64,000 bases of DNA, taken from positions 2,790,001-2,854,000 of the forward strand of contig NZ_CP037953.1 of NCBI RefSeq assembly GCF_009756665.1, in the 5' to 3' direction. Below are positions 9,106-20,629 of the stretch, piece by piece (positions within the stretch are counted from its first letter, which is position 1; each line of letters begins with the position of its first letter). The notes under the pieces are model-generated. The model worked only from the letters and a program-made list of their open reading frames with translations. It was not told the origin of the DNA and made no database searches. Source of the DNA: Permianibacter aggregans (GTDB taxonomy: Bacteria > Pseudomonadota > Gammaproteobacteria > Enterobacterales > Permianibacteraceae). A program made the translations under genes and the position numbers.

Positions 9106-9885
9106 TTACGGCTGTAACACCCGGGTCAAAGCAATATAGTCCGAAAGCGGCAGATTTTCAGGGCGCAAATTACCATTGATTTTCGCCGCTTCCATTTGTT
9201 CCGTGGTTACAACGCCTTTCCAGACATTGCGCAAGGTTTTGCGTCGGGCGTTGAAGGCCAGTTGCACCAACTGGGCAAATAACGGCTCCTGATCGGCGCG
9301 TAGCGCACGGTTGGCATGGGGTACCAGCCGGACAATCGCTGAATGCACTTTCGGCGCCGGATCAAAGGCTTCCGGCGGAACGATAAACAGCAAATCGGGT
9401 TGGCCGTAATACTGCACCATGATCGACAGCCGGCCATAGGCTTCATCATCGGCGACCGCGACCATGCGTTCGACCACTTCCTTTTGCAACATGAACACCA
9501 TGTCCTCGATCTTGTTGCTGAAGCTGAACAAATGAAACAGCAGTGGCGTCGAGATATTGTAAGGCAGATTACCGTAAACGCGGATCGTTTCGCCGGGAAA
9601 CAATGCGGCGAAGTCCACCGTCAACACATCCTGGCTGACGATATTTAGTTCACCCACATTGGCGCAGTTTTTTTTCAGAATCGGAATGACATCGCGGTCC
9701 AATTCTATAGCAGTTAACTTGCCGGCTTTTTGCAATACCGGTTTGGTCAAGGCGCCAAGACCAGGACCAATTTCAATCAAGCGATCAGAATGCTTTGGTG
9801 CAATCGCCTGCACAATATTTTCAATAACCTGATGGTCCTGCAAAAAGTTCTGGCCGAATCGTTTGCGCGCGATATGTTCTTTCAC
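9106..9885 (-). CDS. rsmA: 16S rRNA dimethyladenosine transferase
   Basis: 259-aa KsgA/RsmA, which dimethylates two adjacent adenosines near the 3' end of 16S rRNA late in 30S assembly. Motifs: RKRFGQNFL at the N-terminus, the SAM-binding IEIGPGLGALT and the catalytic NLPYNIS. It appears to start with GTG at 9885. In E. coli it is followed by apaG-apaH; here it is followed by a peroxiredoxin, and apaG/apaH lie about 48 kb away. Confidence 0.96.
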   Translation of the reverse strand: MKEHIARKRFGQNFLQDHQVIENIVQAIAPKHSDRLIEIGPGLGALTKPVLQKAGKLTAIELDRDVIPILKKNCANVGELNIVSQDVLTVDFAALFPGETIRVYGNLPYNISTPLLFHLFSFSNKIEDMVFMLQKEVVERMVAVADDEAYGRLSIMVQYYGQPDLLFIVPPEAFDPAPKVHSAIVRLVPHANRALRADQEPLFAQLVQLAFNARRKTLRNVWKGVVTTEQMEAAKINGNLRPENLPLSDYIALTRVLQP

Positions 9886-9909
9886 TGTGCACCAGTCAGC
9901 ATAAAAATT

Positions 9910-10899
9910 TCAGCGGGAGGCGTTGGCCAGCAGCACGGCCTGTTCGCAGGCGTATTGCAGGCTGCCGGTATCAGCAATGCCGCGGGCGGCGATATCAAGC
10001 GCGGTACCGTGGTCGACCGACGTGCGGATAAACGGCAGACCGAGCGTGATATTGACGCTGCGATGAAAGCCGAGCGTTTTCAACACCGGCAAGCCCTGAT
10101 CATGGTACATCGCCAACACCGCATCGTAACGTCGGCGGTGATCGTCGGTGAAAGCGGTATCAGCGGATAGCGGGCCGAGTAGTGTCATACCTTCGGCTTG
10201 CAAGCGCGCCACCACGGGTTGTATTACGTCAATTTCCTCGCGGCCCATATGACCGCCTTCACCTGCATGCGGGTTCAGACCCAGAACAGCGATACGCGGC
10301 GAGGAGATCGCGAATTTCTGCTGCAACTCGCGGTGAAGTAAACGAAGCGTGTGTTCGAGTTTTTCCGGTGTAACCGCATCGGCGACCGCGCGCAGCGGCA
10401 TATGCGTGGTCAGTAACGCGACGCGTAACCCCTCGCAAGCAAGCAGCATCAACACCGGCACATTGCCGGCCAACTCGGCAAAAAATTCGGTATGGCCTTG
10501 AAACGCGACACCGGCTTCATTGATCACGCCTTTATGTACCGGCGCCGTAACGATGGCATCGACGTTATGGTTCAGTGCAGCGTGACCGGCGATGGTTAGC
10601 ATACGCAGCACATAGTCGGCGTTGGCGTTTTCCAACATTCCAGCAGCACTCGTTTTTGCTAACGGCACGGCGATGACGTTGAGCTGTCCCGGTGACGAAG
10701 TTGGCCATGGCTCATCGACAGCAACCAGATGCATCTGCAGCGGCAGATTCAGCATTGCGGCTCGCTGTTGTAACAAGACCGGATCGGCGATCACTGCAAA
10801 TGAAAAAGGCTGACGCTGTTGCGCCAGCCTGATCGTCAATTCCGGACCGATGCCAGCCGGTTCCCCGGAACTGACCAGCAGTCGAACCGGAGTAGCCAA
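9910..10899 (-). CDS. pdxA: 4-hydroxythreonine-4-phosphate dehydrogenase
   Basis: 329-aa PdxA, which oxidises and decarboxylates 4-phosphohydroxythreonine in pyridoxal phosphate synthesis. Visible family motifs include SSGEPAGIGPEL, TAPVHKGVINEAG, GHTEF, the metal site around LGLNPHAGEGGHMG and MYHDQGLPVLK. The likely start is TTG at 10899: it follows the surA stop by 3 bp, has GAAGG upstream, and no ATG lies before the conserved region. Confidence 0.95.
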   Translation of the reverse strand: MATPVRLLVSSGEPAGIGPELTIRLAQQRQPFSFAVIADPVLLQQRAAMLNLPLQMHLVAVDEPWPTSSPGQLNVIAVPLAKTSAAGMLENANADYVLRMLTIAGHAALNHNVDAIVTAPVHKGVINEAGVAFQGHTEFFAELAGNVPVLMLLACEGLRVALLTTHMPLRAVADAVTPEKLEHTLRLLHRELQQKFAISSPRIAVLGLNPHAGEGGHMGREEIDVIQPVVARLQAEGMTLLGPLSADTAFTDDHRRRYDAVLAMYHDQGLPVLKTLGFHRSVNITLGLPFIRTSVDHGTALDIAARGIADTGSLQYACEQAVLLANASR

Positions 10900-10902
10900 G
10901 AC

Positions 10903-12183
10903 TCAGCCTTCGCTATCCAGAACTTTGACGTAAGCCTGATCGCGGATTTCGCGAATCCAGGTTTCCACTTCTTCTTCAAATTTGCGCTGATGCAACATGC
11001 GATAGGCGCGATCTTTGATCTTGTCGTCCGTTTGATCGTCAGCACGGCGACCGAGCACCTGAATGATGTGCCAGCCAAACTGGGTGCGTACTGGCTCGGA
11101 GATTTCGTTGACGGCCAGGGATTTCATCGTCCGTTCGAATTCCGGAACAAAAGTCCCCGGATTGGCCCAACCGAGATCGCCACCAAGGCTGCCTGAACCC
11201 GGATCGGCGGAATGCTCTTTGGCCAGTTCGGCAAAGTCGGCACCGCTGCGCAGTTTTTCGGCGAGCTCACGCGCTTTTTTCTCGGCATCGACTTCGGTCA
11301 GAATTTTGCTCGGTTGAATCAGGATATGGCGGGCATGTGTTTGCTCGACCATGACTTTCTGAATGCCTTTGATATCGAACACTTTCAGAATATGCAAACC
11401 GGTGGCGCTACGCAGCGGATCCGATACTTCCGCAATTTGCATATTGCGCACGGCGGTAGCAAACAGAGTCGGCATTTGATTCAGGGTTTTCCAGCCGAAA
11501 TCGCCACCTTGCAGTGCTTCCTGGCCGGAAGAGTTGGCAATGGCCATGCCGGCAAAGTCGGCACCTTCGCGAATTTTTTCGACAATCAGACGGGCCCGCT
11601 CGCTGGCGTTCGCGACTTCATCGCTGCTGGCCGATTCGGAAATCGGGATCAGGATATGACCCAAGTGGTATTCGGTATTCGCCTCGCCTTGTTCGGTGAT
11701 TTGATCGGCCAGCGAATTGACTTCCTGCTCACTGATGAACACCCGGCGATTGACGTGACCCTGACGGGCGCGGGCAATCATTACTTCATTGCGGATGTCT
11801 TCGCGGAACAATTCGTAGTTGATGCCATCAGCGGCCAGTTTCATCCGGAATTGCTCCGGGGATAGCTGATTTTCCTTGGCGATGTTTTCGATGATCGATG
11901 CCAGTTCCTGATCGCTGATGCGCACACCGGCGCGGCGCGCCAATTGCAATTGCAGGTTATCAACAATCAAACGCTCGAGCACTTGCTGGCGCAGAATATC
12001 GTCGGCCGGCGCCCGGACATTGCGCGCAGCCAAATCGCCTTTGATCGTTTCCAGCCGGCGCTCCAACTCGCTTGCCAGCACGACATCATCATCAACAATC
12101 GCGACCGCGCGATCCAGCGTTTGCGCAGCCATGGCTGCCTGCGTCAGTGCCGAGAAACTCAAGGCCAATAAAAACTTCTTCAT
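10903..12183 (-). CDS. surA: Periplasmic chaperone/peptidyl-prolyl isomerase SurA
   Basis: 426-aa SurA: signal peptide (about 1-19, ending AMAA), the SurA N-terminal chaperone domain, two parvulin PPIase domains (about 170-270, EYHLGHILIP; about 285-385, HARHILIQPS) and a C-terminal helix. It escorts unfolded outer-membrane proteins to BAM, including LptD, encoded immediately upstream. Its ATG overlaps the lptD stop (ATGA), indicating translational coupling. Confidence 0.97.
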   Translation of the reverse strand: MKKFLLALSFSALTQAAMAAQTLDRAVAIVDDDVVLASELERRLETIKGDLAARNVRAPADDILRQQVLERLIVDNLQLQLARRAGVRISDQELASIIENIAKENQLSPEQFRMKLAADGINYELFREDIRNEVMIARARQGHVNRRVFISEQEVNSLADQITEQGEANTEYHLGHILIPISESASSDEVANASERARLIVEKIREGADFAGMAIANSSGQEALQGGDFGWKTLNQMPTLFATAVRNMQIAEVSDPLRSATGLHILKVFDIKGIQKVMVEQTHARHILIQPSKILTEVDAEKKARELAEKLRSGADFAELAKEHSADPGSGSLGGDLGWANPGTFVPEFERTMKSLAVNEISEPVRTQFGWHIIQVLGRRADDQTDDKIKDRAYRMLHQRKFEEEVETWIREIRDQAYVKVLDSEG

Positions 12184-14453
12184 CGTGGAGTCAACCTGTC
12201 TTCGTAACCTTCAATACTTTCTTTCAGCAGCGTCCGCAGGCCACTGCCGCCGGCGCCACCCAATCCTTTAAAGACAAACTGGAAGTAAATTTTGTCTTTG
12301 TAATCATCACCACCTGGCAGTGGGAATCCATCCACATCCAGCTCGGTGTTCAGGTAACGCCGCGAAACTAAACGGATACCCCAACAGCAGGCCTCGTACT
12401 CGATACCGAACAAGGTATCAACGCCTTGATCGAGCTCCAGATCGTGCTGATAGCGGCCGATCAGATTCCAGCGGCCGGCAATTGGCCACGCGAAGGAGAC
12501 GGCCGCCTGCTCAGCCCTGAAGTCGCGTTCATTACGCATCCGATGCTCGAGGTTGATGATATGTCGTTCATCCGGCTCGTAATGCACCGCGACGCTACTA
12601 CGTACGGTCGTTTCCGTTTCGCCATCCCAGGCGGTCATGCCGCGTAACTGCCAGTTCTCGCTGAAACGCAAGGTCGATTCCAGGAAGTACGGCGATACTG
12701 AACGTGTATCGACCGGATCCGCGGCATTTAGTTGCACTTGCCGGTCAGCAAAATACTGAGCCTGGGCCACACTGACGCGGGCCCATTCGACGCCACCATC
12801 GGCCGACAGGAAGCGGGTGCTGATGCCAACACTGAGCTGATCGGCATCGCCCTGGCGGTCAGCACCGATAAAGCGGTTATCGCGAAACAGTTGAGAATAG
12901 CTCGCTGTTGGTTCGGTCGTATCAAATAGCGGAATATCGCTTTGGGCTCGAAACGGCACATTCAGGTAGTACAGACGCGGTTCCAGCGTCTGTACCATCG
13001 GGCGTCCGAATAACTTGGCATCGCGCTCAAAGAACATGCCGGTATCAAGCGAATAGATGGGGGTTTCGCGCGTCAACTGGTTTTCATCGAGCGCTTGGTT
13101 GGTTTGCTCCAACTCATATTCGGTGTAACGGTATTTGGCGCTGGGAATGATAAAGCCCCAAATCCATTCCAGCGGCAGACTCAATTGTGGCGCCATATCG
13201 ACCCGGTCACCCTGTATTTTCAGGTCGTGGCTGAAACTGGTAACGCTACCGGCCAAGTTGAAACTGAGCGGTCCGAGAAACTTCGGGTAACGACTGGATA
13301 GGCGCACATCCGGTAACTTGCTGTAAGGCTGATTGATTTCAGTCGTTTGCAGCGCATCGGCTTCAAATGCTTCCAGACTGATGCGCCAATGGCGGTCCTG
13401 AAAACCGAGGATGCCTGAGCGGGTCACCGTGTTCTGGTTGGCGATATCGATATTGCGCCCCAGATCTTCAAAATACAGGTCATCGCTGACATCGGCGGCA
13501 TTGATCAGGCCATACCAATGACGGTTGAACTGAGTGCGATGTTCGACCTGATAGGACCAGCGGTTCGGGTCGATGCTGTCGTCGGCGAGGTTATCGTCCG
13601 GCAGGTATTCGCCGAATAACACGCCATTATGGCTATCGGTCAAATAGCGAAATTCGCTGCCAAGCATGACACCGCGGCGCTGAATGATGCGTGGTGACAG
13701 CGTCGCATCGTAATGGGGGGCCAGGTTCAGGTAGTAGGGAGTCGTGATATCGACGCCGTTATCGGCGTCGTAACCAATACTCGGGAACAGGAAACCGGAA
13801 CGACGTCGGTCATCGATCGGAAAGGTCATCCAGGGAACGTAAAACACCGGCAGATCAGCAACCTTGATCACGGTGTTCCAAGATTCGCCCCAACCTTCGG
13901 CTTGATCGAGCACCATCTGATCGGCGCTCAACTGCCAACCGGTGTCACCTTCAGGACAACTGGTAAACGTCGCGTCATCGAGGGTAATGGTCTGATCTTT
14001 GGCTTCGAAACGGCTGGCTTTACCGTGCACGCCCTGGTCGGTCAGTCGATACTGGGCATCCGTGAGCGTCGCGTCTTCGCCGGACAGGCTGGCATCGAGT
14101 TCGCTGCCTTTTAACTCAATACCGGGTTCGCTGAGTACCACATTACCTTCGGCTTTCAGCCGATTTTCTTCCTGATTGATGCGGGCGTAATCGGCGGACA
14201 ATTCACGGCCATCCTGACGGACCCGAACTTTTTCCCGCAGCTCGATAATGTTCTCGCCCTGCATCTGGCTGTGATCGGCCTTGGCTTTGACCGGCGTTTG
14301 GCTTAAATCGATTGGTTCGCGAGTATTGGCGCGGCGCTCGACTACCGGGCATTGTTCGCCGACATCCGTGGCCGGTTCGGCCGCGAACGACACCGGCATC
14401 AAGGCCAGCGAAATCGCCGTGACAAGCAGGGAGCGGGAAAAGGCTGGAGGCAC
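12180..14453 (-). CDS. lptD: LPS-assembly outer membrane protein LptD
   Basis: About 757-aa LptD, the beta-barrel that with LptE inserts lipopolysaccharide into the outer leaflet. The N-terminal OstA/LptA-like beta-jellyroll (ADHSQMQGENIIELREKVRV onward) is followed by the large C-terminal barrel (GWQLSAD to the end). Cys residues occur near the N-terminus of the mature part (EQCPVVE) and late in the barrel (YEACCWGIR), fitting the inter-domain disulfides of the family. The start is uncertain: reading frame is open to a TTG at 14543, but a GTG at 14453 gives a sensible signal peptide (SRSLLVTAISLALMPVSFAA). Confidence 0.93.
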   Translation of the reverse strand: MPPAFSRSLLVTAISLALMPVSFAAEPATDVGEQCPVVERRANTREPIDLSQTPVKAKADHSQMQGENIIELREKVRVRQDGRELSADYARINQEENRLKAEGNVVLSEPGIELKGSELDASLSGEDATLTDAQYRLTDQGVHGKASRFEAKDQTITLDDATFTSCPEGDTGWQLSADQMVLDQAEGWGESWNTVIKVADLPVFYVPWMTFPIDDRRRSGFLFPSIGYDADNGVDITTPYYLNLAPHYDATLSPRIIQRRGVMLGSEFRYLTDSHNGVLFGEYLPDDNLADDSIDPNRWSYQVEHRTQFNRHWYGLINAADVSDDLYFEDLGRNIDIANQNTVTRSGILGFQDRHWRISLEAFEADALQTTEINQPYSKLPDVRLSSRYPKFLGPLSFNLAGSVTSFSHDLKIQGDRVDMAPQLSLPLEWIWGFIIPSAKYRYTEYELEQTNQALDENQLTRETPIYSLDTGMFFERDAKLFGRPMVQTLEPRLYYLNVPFRAQSDIPLFDTTEPTASYSQLFRDNRFIGADRQGDADQLSVGISTRFLSADGGVEWARVSVAQAQYFADRQVQLNAADPVDTRSVSPYFLESTLRFSENWQLRGMTAWDGETETTVRSSVAVHYEPDERHIINLEHRMRNERDFRAEQAAVSFAWPIAGRWNLIGRYQHDLELDQGVDTLFGIEYEACCWGIRLVSRRYLNTELDVDGFPLPGGDDYKDKIYFQFVFKGLGGAGGSGLRTLLKESIEGYEDRLTPR

Positions 14454-14552
14454 CGTAACTACGCGGGTTGGGCAGAAAGCCCGGTATGATAGCGCAAAAC
14501 CTGCGATACGCCCTGAACAAAAATAACGCGCAACGAGAAACAACCACGCGAT

Positions 14553-15194
14553 TCAAATGCGATAGGCAACAGTCGTCATCACCTTGGCACTGGCCTTCAT
14601 CAACAGCTTGACGGGCAGCGGCAATTCGCGAGCGCCGCGCGCCTGTGCTGCTTCGGCATGGGCGACTTCATCGGCTTTCATTTGTTCGACAATGGCGCGG
14701 CTGCGCTGATCGGTGATCGGCAATTGCTGCAAATGGCCGTCAAGATGCGCTTCGACCTGGCGTTCCGTTTCGACCACAAAACCAAGATTCCAGCCATCGC
14801 CTGCGAGCCCGGCCGCGACACCAATGCCATAAGCCCCGGCAAACCATAGCGGGTTCAGCAGCGAAGGGCGGTCATGCAGTTCGCTGAGGCGCTCGGCACA
14901 CCAGGCAAGATGATCGGTTTCTTCATTGGCCGCTTGTTGCAAATGCTGCTTCAAGCCGGGTTCACGGGCAACGGCCGCCTGGCCAAGGTAGAGCGCCTGG
15001 GCACAGACTTCACCGACGTGATTGACCCGCATCAGCCCGGCGGTGTGACGGCGCTCGTCATCGTTCAACTCCGCTTTTGGGAGTGATTTGCCAGGGTTGG
15101 GGCGGCAGGCTTTGGGTTCGGCAACCAGACGCCGCAATACACTGTCGAGCTGCATCAGTCCTTGATCAAACAGGCTGTAGTGGCGGTTGCTCAT
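14553..15194 (-). CDS. coq7: 5-demethoxyubiquinol 3-monooxygenase
   Basis: 213-aa di-iron hydroxylase of the Coq7/UbiF-replacing family, catalysing the penultimate hydroxylation in ubiquinone synthesis. Di-iron ligands appear in paired motifs: [27 protein letters not shown] and the C-terminal [10 protein letters not shown]. The ATG at 15194 (MSNRHYS) is chosen because GGAGA lies upstream and the longer frame would begin with an unrelated hydrophilic stretch. It lies downstream of nothing co-directional within 500 bp and is probably monocistronic. Confidence 0.95.
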   Translation of the reverse strand: MSNRHYSLFDQGLMQLDSVLRRLVAEPKACRPNPGKSLPKAELNDDERRHTAGLMRVNHVGEVCAQALYLGQAAVAREPGLKQHLQQAANEETDHLAWCAERLSELHDRPSLLNPLWFAGAYGIGVAAGLAGDGWNLGFVVETERQVEAHLDGHLQQLPITDQRSRAIVEQMKADEVAHAEAAQARGARELPLPVKLLMKASAKVMTTVAYRI

Positions 15195-15405
15195 GAGTGG
15201 GGTCTCCGTGTTGGCGGTGGTATTGTACGGATTTCGTCTGATAAACGGCACTGACAGGTACAGGCTTAATCCATATCAAATTCTGGCAAAAAACCGCGTT
15301 ATTGAGGCAGTGGTACTGATTGTCGCTGTCTTTGCCTACGTATAATAGGGGCATTCATTTCGCCGTCGCGGTGCAAAACCGCTGACCGCAACCAGCGAGG
15401 AAACC

Positions 15406-15729
15406 ATGACTGTCAAAACGATTCTGACCGCTACCATCATCGCCATAAGCTTGAGCAGCGCACCTGCCGATGCCAGCAACGGTGAGGAATTGATCAAGAA
15501 ACATGGCTGCGCCGCCTGCCATGCGGCCGATAAGCGATTGGTCGGTCCGTCCTACAAAGAAATGGCCGCGAAATACAAAGTGGACGATAAAACTGTCGAG
15601 ATGTTGGCGGGCAAGGTATTGAGCGGCGGTGCCGGTGTCTGGGGGCAGATCCCGATGCCTCCACATAAGGGCCGGGTCACCGAGGCCGAGGCGAAAACCG
15701 CCGTCAAGCACATGCTGTCGGTGAAATAA
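15406..15729 (+). CDS. Monohaem cytochrome c, c551/c552 type
   Basis: 107-aa periplasmic class I cytochrome c: signal peptide to about residue 23 (ending PADA), haem-binding C35-A-A-C38-H39, and a C-terminal Met ligand in GQIPMPPH. The lysine-rich surface and size match cytochrome c551/c5-like electron carriers to terminal oxidases or nitrite reductase. It stands alone, convergent with mrcA. A hairpin at 15741-15761 overlaps the last codons of mrcA and could end both transcripts. Confidence 0.93.
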   Translation: MTVKTILTATIIAISLSSAPADASNGEELIKKHGCAACHAADKRLVGPSYKEMAAKYKVDDKTVEMLAGKVLSGGAGVWGQIPMPPHKGRVTEAEAKTAVKHMLSVK

Positions 15730-15747
15730 CGCTGGCAATGGAGCCGA

Positions 15748-18150
15748 TCAGAAGATCGGCTCTTCCTGCTCTGCTGGCGCCGGCGCATACGGATCATCAA
15801 GGCGTTGATCCTGCGGTGCGGTTTCTGTTGGCGCAAACTCTTCCATAAACATTTCCATGACCGCGTCCGGGTCGCCGGGCGCGGCCAGCAGACCGGTTTC
15901 CGGGTCGATACGGGCGGTCACGATGCCCGGTGGCGGCAAGTCATTCATGATTGGTCGATCGCGCAGTGCATATTCCATCCATTCCTGCCAAATCGGCAAT
16001 GCTGCCTTGCCACCGTATTCGATACGGCCCAGTGGTTTGCGGTGGTCATCGAAGCCGACCCAGACGGTGGCAACGTAATCCGGATTGAAGCCAGAAAACC
16101 AGGCTTCACGCGATTCGTTGGTGGTACCGGTTTTGCCGGCGATATCAGTGCGTTTCAGCAGCGGCGATTGGCTATTGGACAGTGTTGGCAGCGCCGTGCC
16201 GCGGTGGATCACGTCCTTCATCATGTCGGTGACCAGATAGGCGTTACGGCGGTCGAGCACTCGCGGCAATTCGCCCTCTGGTGGCGCTTGGTCAACAGCG
16301 CAGCTTTGGCACAACACCGGCGCCGGGAAGGCATCAATGATTTTGCCCTCCGAATCAGTAACGTGAGTCAGGAAGCGCGGGCTAACGAGAAAGCCGCCAT
16401 TGGCCAATACGGCAAAACCGCGCGCCACTTCCAACGGCGTCAGGTTTGAAGCCCCGCCCAGCGCCAGCGATGGGTACGGAGGAGACTGTTCCGGCGGAAT
16501 GCCAAAGCGACGGACGTGCTCGACCATTTTGTCGGCGCCCACAGCCTGGAACAGCCGAATCGACACCGAGTTGGTTGATTTGGTCAGCGCGGTGCGTAGC
16601 GGGATGGGGCCGTTATAGCGTCCGGAGTCATTGTCCGGACGCCAGATTTCTTCACCGCCGTCGTCATCGCCAATAATCGGCGCGTCATTGACAATCGTTG
16701 ATGGCGAATAACCTTGCTGCACGGCGGCGCTGTAGATAAACGGTTTGAAGTTAGAGCCGGGTTGGCGGCGGGCCTGGGTGGCGCGGTTGAACTGGCTGAT
16801 GGCGAAATCGAGGCCGCCGGACATGGCCAGAATGTCGCCATTGCGTGGATCGAGTACGACCACCGCCGCAGCAGCATCCGGTACCTGATCGAGCGCCCAC
16901 AGGTTGTTTTCCAGGTAGCGGACGCGAATCAGATCGCCCGCTTTCAGCACTTCCTTGGCGTGCTCCGGCGTGCGCTCCATCCGGTTTTCATTAACGTAGC
17001 GACGCGCCCACTTCATCTGATCGAATGGGATAAACCCTTCGCTGCCATCGGCCAGCCGGATTTTGGCTTGCTCGTTGTCGACTTCGGTAACGAGCGCTGG
17101 CAGCAGGCCGGCAATTTCCGGCACTTCCGTCAGCTTTTGGGTGATTTGCTCCGCGCTTAAGTCGGCCAAATCCCAGTGCTGCTCGGCTCCGCGATAACCG
17201 TGTCGACGGTCATAGGCGAATAAACCATTGCGCAGCGCTTGCTGCGCTTTCATCTGCAAATCCGATTGCGCGGTCAGATAGACCTTCAGGCCCTCGTTAT
17301 AGGCCTTGGCCTCACCATAACGATTGATCATCTCGACCCGGGCCATTTCCGCCAGATATGGCGCTTCGAATTCGACTCTAGGGCCGTGGAACTGACTGGT
17401 GATCGATTTTGCCAGCGCCTCGTCATACTGCGCCTGGTCAATCATTCGCTCTTCGAGCATGCGGCGCAGCACGTGATTACGGCGGCTTTGCGCGTTCTTC
17501 GGTGAGCTGATCGGGTTGTAAATCGATTCGCCTTTCGGGATGCCGACCAGCACGGCGATTTCGTCCAATGTCAGTTGTTCCAGCGTTTTGCCGTAATACA
17601 CCTGCGCTGCGGCGGCGATGCCGTAGGCCCGATGACTGAAATGCACCTTGTTCAGGTACATCTCGAGGATTTCTTTTTTCGAGAATTCGGTCTCAATTTT
17701 TAACGCTAGTGCAATTTCTGTGAACTTGCGCGTCAACGTCCTATCCCGAGTTAGGAAATAATTGCGGGCTACCTGCATGGTCAGGGTGGAGGCCCCTTCG
17801 GCACGATCTTTTGTCAGGTTGTAGATCGCAATCCGCAACAGTCCTATCACGTCGACACCGCCGTGCTGGAAAAATCGCTGATCTTCGACTGCAATTAGAG
17901 CCTGAACGAGCAACGGGGGAATCTGGTCGTATTCGACCGGAATCCGGCGCTGCTCTCCGAATACCGCCATCAACCGACCATCGCGACTGTAGACCTGCAT
18001 CGGGGTGATCAGGCGCATGTCACGCAGCTCGGTGACATCGGGCAGGTTGGGGGCGACATACAGGTAAATGGCTAGCGCACCCATGACCGGCAACAGCAGG
18101 ATCAGGGCGGCGAAACAGAGCAGATGACGGGTCCAGCGAGGTAGAGACAT
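15748..18150 (-). CDS. mrcA: Penicillin-binding protein 1A
   Basis: 800-aa bifunctional class A PBP that polymerises and cross-links peptidoglycan. The N-terminal TM (about 10-30) is followed by the GT51 glycosyltransferase (EDQRFFQHGGVD, STLTMQVARNYF), an OB-like insertion, and the transpeptidase with SxxK (PGSNFKPF), SxN (KSTNSVS) and KTGTTN motifs. It is divergent from pilM, the standard gammaproteobacterial arrangement. The C-terminal tail is rich in Pro, Glu and Ala. Confidence 0.97.
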   Translation of the reverse strand: MSLPRWTRHLLCFAALILLLPVMGALAIYLYVAPNLPDVTELRDMRLITPMQVYSRDGRLMAVFGEQRRIPVEYDQIPPLLVQALIAVEDQRFFQHGGVDVIGLLRIAIYNLTKDRAEGASTLTMQVARNYFLTRDRTLTRKFTEIALALKIETEFSKKEILEMYLNKVHFSHRAYGIAAAAQVYYGKTLEQLTLDEIAVLVGIPKGESIYNPISSPKNAQSRRNHVLRRMLEERMIDQAQYDEALAKSITSQFHGPRVEFEAPYLAEMARVEMINRYGEAKAYNEGLKVYLTAQSDLQMKAQQALRNGLFAYDRRHGYRGAEQHWDLADLSAEQITQKLTEVPEIAGLLPALVTEVDNEQAKIRLADGSEGFIPFDQMKWARRYVNENRMERTPEHAKEVLKAGDLIRVRYLENNLWALDQVPDAAAAVVVLDPRNGDILAMSGGLDFAISQFNRATQARRQPGSNFKPFIYSAAVQQGYSPSTIVNDAPIIGDDDGGEEIWRPDNDSGRYNGPIPLRTALTKSTNSVSIRLFQAVGADKMVEHVRRFGIPPEQSPPYPSLALGGASNLTPLEVARGFAVLANGGFLVSPRFLTHVTDSEGKIIDAFPAPVLCQSCAVDQAPPEGELPRVLDRRNAYLVTDMMKDVIHRGTALPTLSNSQSPLLKRTDIAGKTGTTNESREAWFSGFNPDYVATVWVGFDDHRKPLGRIEYGGKAALPIWQEWMEYALRDRPIMNDLPPPGIVTARIDPETGLLAAPGDPDAVMEMFMEEFAPTETAPQDQRLDDPYAPAPAEQEEPIF

Positions 18151-18312
18151 GCAATATACCGGCTATTTAGTGCCTGAACTTTCAGAGCTCCACAGTATAT
18201 CGGTTTCCCTTTTTAAACCCCTCAAGAAAAGTAAAAAAAGGTGAAATAATCCATAGTTATGACTATTATCTCATGTTAAAAAGCATGTATGCTTCGTAAC
18301 CGCGCACCCTGA

Positions 18313-19391
<1,079 letters not shown>

Positions 19392-19392
<1 letters not shown>

Positions 19393-20021
19393 TGGCAAAG
19401 ATTAACCTCTTACCTTGGCGCGCCGAGCTTCGTCGGGAGCGCCAGCGCCAGTTTTTCAGTTTGATGATCTTAAGCGCCATACTGACGCTGATGATCATGG
19501 GCATGGTGCATCTCTATCACGCCGACTTGATCGCGACCCAGGAGCAGCGCAATGCCTACCTGCAAAGCGAAATCAAAGTTGTTGATGCTCAGATAGAAGA
19601 AATCAAAGTGCTGGAAAAGCAGCGCGCCGATCTGGAGCAGCGAATGAATATCATTCAGGAGCTGCAACAGAGCCGGCCGTTGAACGTGCACCTGTTCGAC
19701 GAGCTACCGCGCTTGATGCCGGAGGGGGTTTTCCTGACTGAGCTGGTGCGGAAGGAAAACAAACTGCAAATCAAAGGCAAAACCGAATCCAATCCACGCG
19801 TCTCGACGTTTATGCGTAACTTCGAAAGTTCTCCGTGGTTTGCCAAGCCAGACCTGGATGTGATTGCCGCTGATCGCAAATCGGCAATGCCATCCAGTGA
19901 CTTTGTGCTGAATGTTGAGCAAAAAGGTTTGAAGGTCGAAGAGCCGGAAGCCAAAGACCCTAAAGGCAAGAAAGGTGCTGCAGCTAAAAATACCAAGAAC
20001 ACCAAGGGAGCGAAGAAATGA
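19392..20021 (+). CDS. pilN: Type IV pilus protein PilN
   Basis: 209-aa single-pass inner-membrane protein. The conserved PilM-binding tail INLLPWR lies at residues 4-10, TM at about 22-42, then coiled coil (about 50-95) and a ferredoxin-like periplasmic fold. The C-terminus is unusually Lys/Ala-rich (about the last 25 residues, with repeated KNTK), probably disordered. The start overlaps the pilM stop by one base. Confidence 0.96.
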
Positions 20022-20629
20022 AACCATTTACCGCTCAGGATCTTCGCGTCGATCCCAATAACCTTGGAGGGGCTCACCCGATCACCAAAGGTTTGATTAT
20101 TGGTGTCGTGTGTTTGGTATTGGCCGCCGGTTGGGTCTATCTGGACACCTCAGAACAACGTATGCAGTTGGAGTCAGCGGAAAACAAGGAAAACTCGCTG
20201 CGCAACGAGTTCGCCGAAAAGCAGCGAAAAGCGGCAAATCTCAACGCCTATCGCCAACAAATGGAGCAGATGCAGGAAGCGTTCAAAGACTTGTTGCGGC
20301 AATTGCCGAAAAGCACGGAAGTTCCTGGGTTGGTCGATGAAGTCTCTTATGCTGCATCGGGCTCAGGTTTATTCAGTGGTCGCCTGGAAATGCAACAGGA
20401 CGTGAAAAAACAGTTCTATATCGAAACACCGATCAAGGTTTCTGTGACTGGAAGCTATCATCAGATTGGCGAATTCATCAGCAAAGTTTCCGCGTTGCCT
20501 CGGATTGTCACCATTCATGATTTCACCATCAAAACCAACGCAAAAGCAGGTGATATCGACAATTCAGATAATCTTACGATGGAGTTGACGGCCAAGACTT
20601 ATCGCTATGAAGCGGAGGGCGGCAAATGA
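20018..20629 (+). CDS. pilO: Type IV pilus protein PilO
   Basis: 203-aa inner-membrane partner of PilN. A short cytoplasmic segment is followed by a TM (about 26-44, GLIIGVVCLVLAAGWVYL), coiled coil and the PilO periplasmic domain (SGSGLFSGRLEMQQ to TAKTYRYE). PilNO dimers align the secretin with the inner-membrane motor. The ATG overlaps the pilN stop (ATGA). Confidence 0.96.
   Translation: MKPFTAQDLRVDPNNLGGAHPITKGLIIGVVCLVLAAGWVYLDTSEQRMQLESAENKENSLRNEFAEKQRKAANLNAYRQQMEQMQEAFKDLLRQLPKSTEVPGLVDEVSYAASGSGLFSGRLEMQQDVKKQFYIETPIKVSVTGSYHQIGEFISKVSALPRIVTIHDFTIKTNAKAGDIDNSDNLTMELTAKTYRYEAEGGK

Noticed and set aside
14453-14543. Long N-terminal extension of lptD starting at TTG 14543
   Set aside because: It would place about 30 extra residues before a good signal peptide and reaches TTG only because the frame is open.
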